The notes under the pieces are model-generated. The model ran no database searches. It was not told the DNA's origin and was given only the letters and a program-made list of their open reading frames with translations. Shown piece by piece: positions 23,764-31,414 of a stretch of DNA of 64,000 nt. This stretch comes from Amycolatopsis granulosa. GTDB taxonomy: Bacteria > Actinomycetota > Actinomycetes > Mycobacteriales > Pseudonocardiaceae. The stretch is taken from contig NZ_JAANOV010000001.1 in assembly GCF_011758745.1 (NCBI RefSeq), positions 2,294,001 to 2,358,000 of the forward strand. The letters are read 5' to 3'. Every line of letters begins with the position of its first letter. The first letter of the stretch is position 1. The position numbers and the translations under genes are program-made.

Positions 23764-25133
23764 GCACCCTCGCCGCCGCATGGACGGGGCACGACACCCG
23801 CCTGGTCGTCGCGACCCTGATCGGCATCGCCGTGATCGTGGCGCTGATCAGCAAGGCCCGCGTGCACGCCTTCCTGTCCCTGATCGTCGGGTCGGTGGTG
23901 GTCGGCCTGCTGGCCGGCCTGCCGGTCGACAAAGTGATCAAGAGCTTTTCCGCCGGAGTCGGCTCGACGGTCGCCTCGGTCGGCCTGCTGATCGCACTCG
24001 GCGCCATGCTGGGCAAGCTGCTCGCCGATTCCGGAGGCGCCGAACAGATCGTCGACACGATCCTGTCCCGCACCTCGCCGCGGGCGCTGCCGTGGGCGAT
24101 GACCCTGGTCGCCGCGCTGATCGGGCTGCCGATGTTCTTCGAGATCGGCCTGGTCATGCTGATCCCGGTGGTGCTGCTGGTCGCCAAGCGCAGCGACCGG
24201 CCGCTGATGCTGGTCGGCGTCCCCGCGCTGGCCGGGTTGTCGGTGCTGCACGGTCTGGTCCCACCGCACCCAGGCCCGCTGGCCGCGGCCGCCGCCCTGA
24301 ACGCCAACGTCGGGATCGTCCTCGGGTTCGGCCTGCTGGTCGCCATCCCGACGGTGATCATCGCCGGACCGCTGTTCGCCAGGCTCGCCGCCCGGTGGGT
24401 GCCCGCGGCGACCGCGCCGGAACACCTGGTGCCGGCGCGCGGCGGCAGCGAGGACGAGCAGCGCCGGCCGGGCTTCGGCGCCACCCTGGCGACGGTGCTG
24501 CTGCCGGTGGCCCTGATGCTCGCCAAGGCGATCGCGGACATCGTCGCCGGCAGCTCGAACCCGGCGCGCCGGGTGCTCGACTTCGTCGGCGATCCGCTGA
24601 TCGCGTTGCTCGCGGCCGTGCTGCTGGGCATGGTCACGCTGGGCCGGGCCGCCGGGTTCACCCGCGACCGGCTGGCGTCGACGGTCAGCGGGTCGCTCGG
24701 CCCGGTCGCCGGGATCGTCCTGATCGTCGCGGCGGGCGGCGGGTTCAAGCAGATCCTGGTGGATGCGGGGGTCGGCAACGTCGTCACGCAGCTCGCCACC
24801 GGGGCGCACATCCCCGCACTGCTGCTCGGCTGGCTGGCCGCGGTGCTGATCCGCCTCGCGACCGGGTCGGCGACGGTGGCGACGGTCTCCGCGGCCGGGC
24901 TGGTGTCCGGCCTGGCGGCCACGATGCCGCCCACCGCGGCCGCGCTGCTGGTGCTCGCGATCGGCTCCGGGTCGCTGTTCTTCTCACACGTCAACGACGC
25001 CGGGTTCTGGCTGGTGAAGGAGTACTTCGGGCTGTCCGTGGGCCAGACCGTCCGGAGCTGGTCGATCATGGAGACGGTGATCTCCGTGGTCGCGATCGCG
25101 ATCATCCTGCCGCTGGGCGCGCTGCTGGCGTAG
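23760..25133 (+). CDS. gntP: GntP-family gluconate permease
   Basis: 457 aa with 12 or more hydrophobic helices. Family blocks include LGKLLADSGGAEQI near residue 85, GLPMFFEIGLVMLIPVV near 122, LVPPHPGPLAAA near 166, and GSGSLFFSHVNDAGFWLVKEY near 400. GntP carriers import gluconate with protons. The GTG start overlaps the gntK stop. A strong hairpin terminator follows 6 bases after the stop. Confidence 0.92.
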   Translation: MSTLAAAWTGHDTRLVVATLIGIAVIVALISKARVHAFLSLIVGSVVVGLLAGLPVDKVIKSFSAGVGSTVASVGLLIALGAMLGKLLADSGGAEQIVDTILSRTSPRALPWAMTLVAALIGLPMFFEIGLVMLIPVVLLVAKRSDRPLMLVGVPALAGLSVLHGLVPPHPGPLAAAAALNANVGIVLGFGLLVAIPTVIIAGPLFARLAARWVPAATAPEHLVPARGGSEDEQRRPGFGATLATVLLPVALMLAKAIADIVAGSSNPARRVLDFVGDPLIALLAAVLLGMVTLGRAAGFTRDRLASTVSGSLGPVAGIVLIVAAGGGFKQILVDAGVGNVVTQLATGAHIPALLLGWLAAVLIRLATGSATVATVSAAGLVSGLAATMPPTAAALLVLAIGSGSLFFSHVNDAGFWLVKEYFGLSVGQTVRSWSIMETVISVVAIAIILPLGALLA

Positions 25134-25139
25134 CGGCCG

Positions 25140-25179
25140 GTGTTCCGGGCCTCCGGCGCGTGCCGGCGGCCCGGAACAC
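25140..25179. terminator. Bidirectional terminator between gntP and nudC
   Basis: 12-bp perfect stem, GTGTTCCGGGCC (25140-25151) with GGCCCGGAACAC (25168-25179), and inner pairing CCGGC/GCCGG. It serves both converging units; the stop of nudC is at 25181. Confidence 0.8.
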
Positions 25180-25180
25180 G

Positions 25181-26188
25181 TCAGCCCCGCTCGGCGTACG
25201 CCCAGGCTTCCAGCATCACCCGGGCGATCGAGGCGTTGCCCGGCAGGATCAGTTCGCTCGCCCCGTCCAGGACGCGCACCGGACGGCCCCCGGCTTCGAA
25301 GGCCGCTCGCACATCGGCGCGCGGCACCCACATCGCGGTCTCGATCTCGCCGTCCGCGGGCACCAGCGGGCGCGCCGGGTCGGCCCTGGCGGTGAACCCG
25401 AGCATGATCGACCGCGGGAACGGCCACGGCTGGCTGCCCAGGTACCGCACGTCGTGGACGTCGGCGCCGACCTCCTCGCGGATCTCCCGCGCGCAGCAGT
25501 CTTCGAGTGACTCGCCGGCCTCGACGAACCCGGCCAGCACGGAGAACCGCCCGGGCGGCCACACCGGCTGCCGCGCCAGCAGCACGTGCTCGCCGTTGAC
25601 GCCCTCCTCGTCGTGCACCAGGCAGATGACCGCCGGATCGGTGCGCGGGTACTCCTCGCGACCGCACGACTCGCACTTCGACGCCCAGCCGAACTGCACC
25701 AGGTGCGTCGGGCTGCCGTCACGCACGCAGAACCGCGCCTGCCGGTGCCACAAGCGCAGCGCCTGCGCCGTGGTGAACAGCCCCGCCGCGGTGTCGTCGA
25801 GCTGATCGCCGTGCGCCCGCAGGGTCACCCACAGCTCGCCGTCGACGCGGGGCACCTCCTCGGGCACGCCCCAGCTGCCCGGCTGCTGCACGATCTCCGG
25901 TTCGCCCTCCGGCTCACCGGGCAGCGACCAGTGGTCGACGCCCTGCCATTCGCCGAGGAACACCGCGTCAGCCGGCGGTTCCTCACCGTAGGCCAGTGCT
26001 TTGCGGGTGGCCAGGACCCGCTCCCCCTCGCGCACCGGCGTGCGCAACTGCTTGTCCAGCAGCATCACCTGCGCGTCCGCCCAGCGGGTGCGCAGGCGCT
26101 CCGGGTTGGTCCGCAACATCTCCTGGCGGTCCACTGTGGACCGCGAGAGCGTCGGGACGCGGCCCAGCGTGAACGGTGCGACGGTCAC
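25181..26188 (-). CDS. nudC: NudC-type NAD+ diphosphatase / RNA decapping Nudix hydrolase
   Basis: 335 aa. The Nudix box GFVEAGESLEDCCAREIREE (near residues 217-236) and the NudC-specific SQPWPFPRS motif that selects NAD(H) are both present. It splits NADH/NAD+ to NMN and AMP and can remove NAD caps from RNA. The zinc ribbon is unusual: the second pair is CESC, but the first, normally FCxxCG, reads FCVRDG, so one ligand is Asp. The GTG start overlaps the M16 stop by 4 bases, although the next conserved gene in mycobacteria is the K+ channel, which here lies 12 kb away. Confidence 0.9.
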   Translation of the reverse strand: MTVAPFTLGRVPTLSRSTVDRQEMLRTNPERLRTRWADAQVMLLDKQLRTPVREGERVLATRKALAYGEEPPADAVFLGEWQGVDHWSLPGEPEGEPEIVQQPGSWGVPEEVPRVDGELWVTLRAHGDQLDDTAAGLFTTAQALRLWHRQARFCVRDGSPTHLVQFGWASKCESCGREEYPRTDPAVICLVHDEEGVNGEHVLLARQPVWPPGRFSVLAGFVEAGESLEDCCAREIREEVGADVHDVRYLGSQPWPFPRSIMLGFTARADPARPLVPADGEIETAMWVPRADVRAAFEAGGRPVRVLDGASELILPGNASIARVMLEAWAYAERG

Positions 26189-27567
26189 TGGCCCGGCTCC
26201 CCCACGGCGACCCCGCCCAGCGCGGTCAGCTGCGGCGCGAGCGTGTCGGCGTCACCCACCACGACCCCGGTGAACCGGGCCGGGGCGAAGAAGTCGAGCG
26301 CGGCCTGCGCGACCTCCTCCACCGTGACCTCGGCGACCCGCCGCGGGTGCTCGGCCAGCCACTCCGCACCCAGGCCCGCCGCGGTCAGCGCGGCGAGCTG
26401 GCTCGCCAGCCCGGCCTGCGACGAGGTCGCGGTCAGCAGCGAGCCGATCGCGTACTGGCGCACCGACTCCACCTCCTCGGCCGTCGGCGGCACGACCGCG
26501 AGCCGGCCCAGCTCGTAGCGGGTCTCCAGCAGCGCGGCCGCGGTGACCTCGTTCGCCGTGTCCGCGTCCACACCCACCGTCGCGGTGGTGCCGGTGAACT
26601 CGAAGCCGGAGTGGGCGCTGTAGGTGTAGCCCTTGTCCTCGCGGATGTTCTCCACCAGCCGGGAGGAGAAGTACCCGCCGTAGGTCAGGTTCGCCAGCTG
26701 GAGCGCGGGGTAGCGCGGATCGGTGCGCGGCAGCGACTGCGCGATGAGCCGGATCTGCGACTGCACCGCCCCGGCCCTGGGCACCAGCAGCAGGTCGCCA
26801 CCGGTCACCTCGGGCAGCCCGGGCATCGCGGCCGCCGGACGGTCCGACGCCCAGCCGGACAAGGCGCGCTCGACGTCCCCGGCGATCCGCTCCGGGTCGA
26901 CGTCGCCGACGATGACGAGCACGGAACCACGCGGCAGCACGGACGCTGCGTGCAGTGTGCGCACCGCCTCCGGCGTCACCTGCTCGACGTCGGACGCCTG
27001 CGGCATCTCGCGGGTCGCCGGGTGGTCGCCGTAGACGTGCCGGAGCAGCGCCTCGCGCGCGATCACCCGCGGCTGGGTGCGGGACACGGCCAGCCGCTCG
27101 ACCAGCCGGGCCGACTCCCGCGCCACCTCGTCGTCCACATAGGACGCGCTGGTGAGCGCGTCGGCGAGCACGTCCAGCAGCGTCGGCAGGCCGGTCGCCA
27201 GTCCGTTGCCGGAAATGGTGAGCCGCTCCGGGTCGACCACGGTGTTCAGCTCGCCGCCGATCAACGCCAGTTCGGTGTCGATCTCGACGCGGTCCCGCCG
27301 GGTGGTGCCGGTGAGCATGGTCTCGGCGAGCACTTCGGCGGTGGCCGCGTGCAGCGGCTCGGCACCGCCGAACGGGATCCGCAGGCGCAGCTCGACCAGC
27401 GGCACGGTCGGCTTGCGCACCGCGAGCAGGCGCAAACCGCTGGCCAGCACGGTGTCCACGTGCGCGAGGTCGGCGGCGGCGATCTGCGCGCCGAGTTCCG
27501 GGACCGGGCGCGGGCCGCCGGCCGTGCGGCCGATCTCCTCGGCGCTGCGGTGTCCGACGGTCGTCAC
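26185..27567 (-). CDS. M16 peptidase-family protein lacking the zinc-binding motif (partner subunit)
   Basis: 460 aa, two M16 half-domains. Where active members have HxxEH, this protein reads PLHAATAEVLAETM, so it cannot bind the catalytic zinc. It keeps the C-terminal substrate-binding block YGGYFSSRLVENIREDKGYTYS (near residue 315). Bacterial and mitochondrial M16B enzymes often consist of one active and one inactive subunit. The GTG at 27567 overlaps the active partner's stop (GTGA), implying coupled synthesis of a heterodimer, and its own stop overlaps the nudC start. Confidence 0.88.
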   Translation of the reverse strand: MTTVGHRSAEEIGRTAGGPRPVPELGAQIAAADLAHVDTVLASGLRLLAVRKPTVPLVELRLRIPFGGAEPLHAATAEVLAETMLTGTTRRDRVEIDTELALIGGELNTVVDPERLTISGNGLATGLPTLLDVLADALTSASYVDDEVARESARLVERLAVSRTQPRVIAREALLRHVYGDHPATREMPQASDVEQVTPEAVRTLHAASVLPRGSVLVIVGDVDPERIAGDVERALSGWASDRPAAAMPGLPEVTGGDLLLVPRAGAVQSQIRLIAQSLPRTDPRYPALQLANLTYGGYFSSRLVENIREDKGYTYSAHSGFEFTGTTATVGVDADTANEVTAAALLETRYELGRLAVVPPTAEEVESVRQYAIGSLLTATSSQAGLASQLAALTAAGLGAEWLAEHPRRVAEVTVEEVAQAALDFFAPARFTGVVVGDADTLAPQLTALGGVAVGEPGQ

Positions 27568-28850
27568 TTCGCTCCCCCTTCGGGCTCGACGAGCAGGACG
27601 GCGCGCGAGTCGGGCCGCAGCGCCTTCGCCGCGGCGGCCACGTCCGCACCGGTGACCGCGGCGATCCGGTCCGGCAGCTGGTGCACCAGGGACGGGTCGC
27701 CGTAGAGCAGTTCGAACGCGCCGAGCGACAACGTCCGGGACATCAGCCGGTCGTGCTCGGCGTGCAGGCTCGCGCTCCACCGCGCGGTCACCTTGGCCAG
27801 TTCCCGCGCGTCCGGCGGCGTGGCCGCCAGCTTCTCCAGTTCCTCGTCGATCGCGGTCAGCACCCGCTCGGCCGTCACGTCCGGCGAGTGGATCGCGGTG
27901 ATCGAGAACGTGTCCGGGTCGCGCGCCTCGAACGGCCCGAACAGGCCGGCGCCCGCGCCGATGTCGGTGACCAGCGGCTCCCGGTGCACCAGCCGCTGCT
28001 GGAGGCGGGAGCCGTCGCCGTCGGTCAGCACACCGGCCAGGACCAGGTTGGCGAGGTAGGCGTCCAGCTCGCCGACGGGGTCCGGCATCCGGTAGCCGAC
28101 GGCCAGCGCGGGCAGCGGCGCGTGCGGATCGGTGTGGTGCCCGCGGACCTCGCCGGACGGCGGCGGCTCGGCGAACGAGCGCTTGGGCGGCACCGGGCGG
28201 TGCGGCACGTCGCCGAAGTGCTTGCCGATCAGCTCGCGCGCCCGGTCCGGGTCGAAGTCGCCGGCGACGGTGAGCACGGCGTTGACCGGCGAGTAGTAGG
28301 TGTCGAAGAACGCGGCGCAGTCGTCCAGGCTCGCCTGCTCCAGGTCGGTGAAGTCGCCGTAGCCGTTGTGCGCGTTGGGGAACGTCCGGTACAGCACCGG
28401 GGGCAGGAGGATCCACGGGAACCCGCCGTAGGGCCGGTTCAGCACGTTGAGGCGGATCTCCTCCTTGACCACGTCGATCTGGTTGGCCAGGTTCTCCCGC
28501 GTCAGCTTGGGCGCGCGCATGCGGTCGGCCTCGAGGAACAGCGCGCGCTCCAGCGCCGCCGAGGGCAGGACCTCGTAGTAGTCGGTGTAGTCCGGGTGGG
28601 TCGACCCGTTGAAGGTGCCGCCGCTGGACTGCACGATCTTGAAGTGCGCGAGCTTCTCCAGGCTCTCGCTGCCCTGGAACATCAGGTGCTCGAACAGGTG
28701 GGCGAACCCGGTGCGCCCTTCCGGCTCGGAGCGGAAGCCGACGTCGTAGTGCACGGCGACGCCGACCACCGGAGCGGTCGGATCCGGCGCGAGCACCACG
28801 CGCAAGCCGTTGTCCAGGGTGAACCGGGAGGTCCGGGAAGTCTCCGCCAT
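27564..28850 (-). CDS. M16 zinc metallopeptidase, catalytic subunit
   Basis: 428 aa. The inverted zinc motif HLFEH occurs in GFAHLFEHLMFQGS (near residue 51), with the third ligand Glu in QIDVVKEEIRLN about 76 residues later. M16B proteases cut peptides inside a clamshell made of four half-domains, so with the downstream inactive homologue this forms a complete enzyme. There is no signal peptide, so it is cytoplasmic. A TAAGGT -10 element lies 7 bases before the ATG at 28850, predicting a leaderless message for the M16-M16-nudC operon. Confidence 0.9.
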   Translation of the reverse strand: MAETSRTSRFTLDNGLRVVLAPDPTAPVVGVAVHYDVGFRSEPEGRTGFAHLFEHLMFQGSESLEKLAHFKIVQSSGGTFNGSTHPDYTDYYEVLPSAALERALFLEADRMRAPKLTRENLANQIDVVKEEIRLNVLNRPYGGFPWILLPPVLYRTFPNAHNGYGDFTDLEQASLDDCAAFFDTYYSPVNAVLTVAGDFDPDRARELIGKHFGDVPHRPVPPKRSFAEPPPSGEVRGHHTDPHAPLPALAVGYRMPDPVGELDAYLANLVLAGVLTDGDGSRLQQRLVHREPLVTDIGAGAGLFGPFEARDPDTFSITAIHSPDVTAERVLTAIDEELEKLAATPPDARELAKVTARWSASLHAEHDRLMSRTLSLGAFELLYGDPSLVHQLPDRIAAVTGADVAAAAKALRPDSRAVLLVEPEGGAK

Positions 28851-28857
28851 GCGACCC

Positions 28858-28863
28858 ACCTTA
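28858..28863 (-). promoter_or_regulatory. Predicted -10 element of a leaderless promoter for the M16 operon
   Basis: TAAGGT on the minus strand, then 7 bases, then the ATG at 28850. Confidence 0.45.
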
Positions 28864-28965
28864 CGGCCATCGCGCGGGCCGGCCCGGCGGCGGTCCCGGG
28901 CGGCGACGTGGTGTTCACCGAGCGCGAACGCCACCCCGGGCGCGCGAGACAGCCGGTGCCGGACG

Positions 28966-29838
28966 TCAGCCGGGCGGGGCGAAGCCGCGCGGCGGCCCGG
29001 CCTCATCCGCCTCACCCGCCTCGGCCGGTGGCACGGCGACCGGCGCCGGGGCGAGCGGCGCTTGCGGCGGGGCGGGCGACCAGCCCACCCCGGCCTGGTC
29101 GCCCGTGCGGCGGCGCCGTTCCGCGAGCACCGCCTGCAGATAGGCCCACGGCGGCACGCCCCAGGGCAGTGGCGCGCCGATGCGGGTCGCGACGTCGTGC
29201 ACCAGCTCGTGCCCCAGGGGTTCCCGGGCCCGGTCGCTCAGCTCGCCGTACCGCGAAAGGTACTGGCGGGCCGCCAGCGCCAGGTCGTCGGTGAGCGCGG
29301 TCAGGTCCAGCTGGGCGGCCCACCCGGCCAGCGCGGGCGGCATCTCGATGGCCGGCGCCACCGGCTGCGCGGCGCGCTGCCGGATGACGACCGTCCCCGC
29401 CAGGTAGTCGCCCACCCGCTTGGACCGCGGCGAGGACAGCGACACGAACAACGCCACCGCGCTCCACAGCAGCACCGGTCCGAAGTCGACGATCACACCG
29501 GCCAGGGCACGGGTCAGGGCGTGGCGGAAGCGGACCGGGCCGCCGTCGTCCCGCACCACGCGCAGCCCCATCGCCATCTTGCCGAGGGTGCGGCCGCGGG
29601 TGAGCGTTTCGAACAGCACCGGGTACCCGATCCGCACCAGCACGAAGAACCCCAGCGCCAGCGCGCCCAGCAACGCCTCGTCGTGCGTCCCCGCCAGCAG
29701 GAGGACAACGGCGAAGATCAGGAGCGCGGCGGCCTGGATCGCCACATCGAGCGCGAACGCCGCGGCCCTGCTGGCGAGCTGCGCGACCGGCAGCTCCAGC
29801 ACGACGGCCTCGCCGGTCACCAAGCCGGGTTCTGTCAC
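28966..29838 (-). CDS. RDD-family membrane protein
   Basis: 290 aa. The RDD domain at residues 15-155 has three hydrophobic helices, with the Arg in LASRAAAFALDVAI, the two Asp in LDVAIQ and VIVDFGPV, and the TRGRTLGKMAMGLRVV loop. A soluble C-terminal part of about 110 residues ends in a Pro/Ala-rich tail. RDD proteins are of unknown general function; some bind or move ions. It is divergent from spoIIM, with 23 bases between the start codons, the same pairing as Rv3695/Rv3694c. Confidence 0.85.
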   Translation of the reverse strand: MTEPGLVTGEAVVLELPVAQLASRAAAFALDVAIQAAALLIFAVVLLLAGTHDEALLGALALGFFVLVRIGYPVLFETLTRGRTLGKMAMGLRVVRDDGGPVRFRHALTRALAGVIVDFGPVLLWSAVALFVSLSSPRSKRVGDYLAGTVVIRQRAAQPVAPAIEMPPALAGWAAQLDLTALTDDLALAARQYLSRYGELSDRAREPLGHELVHDVATRIGAPLPWGVPPWAYLQAVLAERRRRTGDQAGVGWSPAPPQAPLAPAPVAVPPAEAGEADEAGPPRGFAPPG

Positions 29839-29844
29839 CCGGTC

Positions 29845-29854
29845 ACTGTAATCT
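29845..29854. promoter_or_regulatory. Overlapping divergent -10 elements for the RDD and SpoIIM genes
   Basis: Minus strand: TACAGT (29850-29845), 6 bases before the RDD GTG at 29838. Plus strand: TAATCT (29849-29854), 7 bases before the SpoIIM ATG at 29862. The hexamers share two base pairs, so the two promoters should exclude each other, and both messages would be leaderless. Confidence 0.55.
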
Positions 29855-29861
29855 GCCCCCC

Positions 29862-30866
29862 ATGGACGTGGACCTGTTCGTCGCGGCCCACCGCGCCGAA
29901 TGGGCCCGGCTGGACCGGCTGCTCGCCGCGCGCAGGCTGAGCGGCCCGGAGGCCGACGAGCTGGTCACGCTCTACCAGCGGGCGGCGACCCACCTGTCGG
30001 TGGTGCGCTCCGCCGCCCCGGACCCGGCGCTGCTGTCGTGGCTGTCGGCACTGGTCGCGCGCGCCCGCTCGGCCGTCACCGGCGCGCACACGCCGGCCTG
30101 GCGCGAGGCCGGGCTGTTCTTCGCGCAGCGGTTCCCCGCCGCCGTCTACACGAGCGTCCGGTGGTGGTTGCCGGCCGCGGTGGTGTCGATCCTGCTGGGC
30201 GGCCTGATCGGCGCGTGGATCGCGGGCGACCCGCAGGTGCGGGCGAGCCTCGCGACGCCGGAGGACATCCGCGCGCTCACCGAGCCGGGCGGGCAGTTCG
30301 AGAGCTACTACTCGGCCAACCCGGCCGCCTCGTTCGCCGCGCGGGTGTGGACGAACAACGCGTGGGTCGCGGCCATGTGCCTGTTCTTCGGGGTGCTGCT
30401 GGGCGTCCCGGTGCTGATCGCGTTGTGGCAGAACGTGGTCAACGTCGGCGTGTCCGCCGGGTTCATGGCCGCCGCCGGGCGGCTGGACGTGTTCTTCGGG
30501 CTGATCACCCCGCACGGGCTGCTGGAACTGACCGCGGTGTTCGTCGCCGCCGGCACGGGCCTCCGTCTCGGGTGGACGGTCCTCGCCCCGGGGACGCGAT
30601 CCCGTGCGGCGGCGCTGGCGCAGGAAGGCCGGGCAGCCGCGGGCATGGCGCTCGGGCTGGCGTGCGTGCTGCTCGTGTCCGGTGTCATCGAGGCGTTCGT
30701 GACGCCGTCCGGCCTGCCGACGTGGGCCCGGATCGTGATCGGGCTGGCCGCGGAGGTGCTGTTCCTGCTGTACGTGTTCGTGCTGGGGCGGCGGGCCGTG
30801 CGGGCCGGGGTCACCGGGGACGTGGCGTCCCGGCACGCCGGTGACCTGCTGCCCGAGGCCGGCTGA
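29862..30866 (+). CDS. SpoIIM-family (stage II sporulation protein M) membrane protein
   Basis: 334 aa. A soluble helical N-terminus (residues 1-105) is followed by five or six membrane helices (AAVVSILLGGLIGAWIA, AAMCLFFGVLLGVPVLIALW, AAAGMALGLACVLLVSGVIEAF and others). Conserved elements are NNAWVAAMCLFFG and FGLITPHGLLELTAVFVAAG. In Bacillus SpoIIM is part of the engulfment complex; actinobacterial relatives accompany RDD, DUF58 and MoxR genes in non-endospore formers, with an unknown envelope role. Confidence 0.85.
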   Translation: MDVDLFVAAHRAEWARLDRLLAARRLSGPEADELVTLYQRAATHLSVVRSAAPDPALLSWLSALVARARSAVTGAHTPAWREAGLFFAQRFPAAVYTSVRWWLPAAVVSILLGGLIGAWIAGDPQVRASLATPEDIRALTEPGGQFESYYSANPAASFAARVWTNNAWVAAMCLFFGVLLGVPVLIALWQNVVNVGVSAGFMAAAGRLDVFFGLITPHGLLELTAVFVAAGTGLRLGWTVLAPGTRSRAAALAQEGRAAAGMALGLACVLLVSGVIEAFVTPSGLPTWARIVIGLAAEVLFLLYVFVLGRRAVRAGVTGDVASRHAGDLLPEAG

Positions 30867-30900
30867 CACGCCGTTGCCCGGAATCGCCGGCGCCACGACT

Positions 30901-30906
30901 TAGGGT
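30901..30906 (+). promoter_or_regulatory. Predicted -10 element of a leaderless promoter for the toxin-antitoxin pair
   Basis: TAGGGT, then 7 bases, then the ATG at 30914. GGAGGGC between them could also act as a ribosome site. Confidence 0.4.
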
Positions 30907-30913
30907 GGAGGGC

Positions 30914-31126
30914 ATGCGGCTGGAGCTTTCCGATGACACGTACGCGCTGGTGACCGCCCTGGCCGAGCAGGCGGACCAGTCCGTGGGCGACTGGGTGCGG
31001 GCCGCCGTCGGGCGGGAGGCCTACCGGCAACTGTGCGAGCAGCAGGCGCGGTGGAACGCCGAGCACCCCGAACAGGTGCGGGCCGCCGCGGACGACTGGC
31101 GTGCCCGTGGCTCCTCGGCCGCGTAG
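30914..31126 (+). CDS. Ribbon-helix-helix-type antitoxin (MazE-like)
   Basis: 70 aa. The start MRLELSDDTYALVTALAEQ followed by SVGDWVRAAV is the strand-helix-helix pattern of RHH DNA-binding antitoxins; the C-terminal acidic and Trp-containing helix (QQARWNAEHPEQ) would wrap the toxin. Such antitoxins neutralise the partner and repress the operon. It overlaps the MazF-like gene by 26 bases. A GTG at 30905 would add three residues. Confidence 0.65.
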   Translation: MRLELSDDTYALVTALAEQADQSVGDWVRAAVGREAYRQLCEQQARWNAEHPEQVRAAADDWRARGSSAA

Positions 31127-31400
31127 GGGCGAGATCTGGGCCGTCTCCCCCGGATCGCGGCGGGTGCTGGTCTTCTCCGGCAACATGCTCAACGACATCG
31201 ACGACGAGCACGTCGTGACCATGGAGGTCATCGAGCACCCGGTGCCGCTCAGCGTGGCCACCGGCGGTGGTGGATGGGTGCGCTACACGTGGCTGGACCA
31301 CGTGCCCAAGGAGTCGCTGACGCGTCAGCTCGGCGAGGTGCCGGAGGAGCTGATGCAGCGCCTGAGCACCCGGTTGTTCATGGTGATCGCGACGGACTGA
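31101..31400 (+). CDS. MazF/PemK-like endoribonuclease toxin
   Basis: 99 aa. The N-terminal RRGEIWAVSPGSRRVLVFSGN is the MazF fold opening (R-x-GEIW, then the second strand with Ser), and VTMEVIEHPVPLS plus the ending STRLFMVIATD fit the remaining barrel. MazF enzymes cut mRNA at short sequence motifs and arrest growth. The canonical basic residue in the first loop and a Thr/Ser active residue are plausible but not certain. The GTG at 31101 lies inside the antitoxin gene, a typical TA arrangement. Confidence 0.65.
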   Translation: MPVAPRPRRGEIWAVSPGSRRVLVFSGNMLNDIDDEHVVTMEVIEHPVPLSVATGGGGWVRYTWLDHVPKESLTRQLGEVPEELMQRLSTRLFMVIATD

Positions 31401-31414
31401 CCGCGGCCCGTGCG

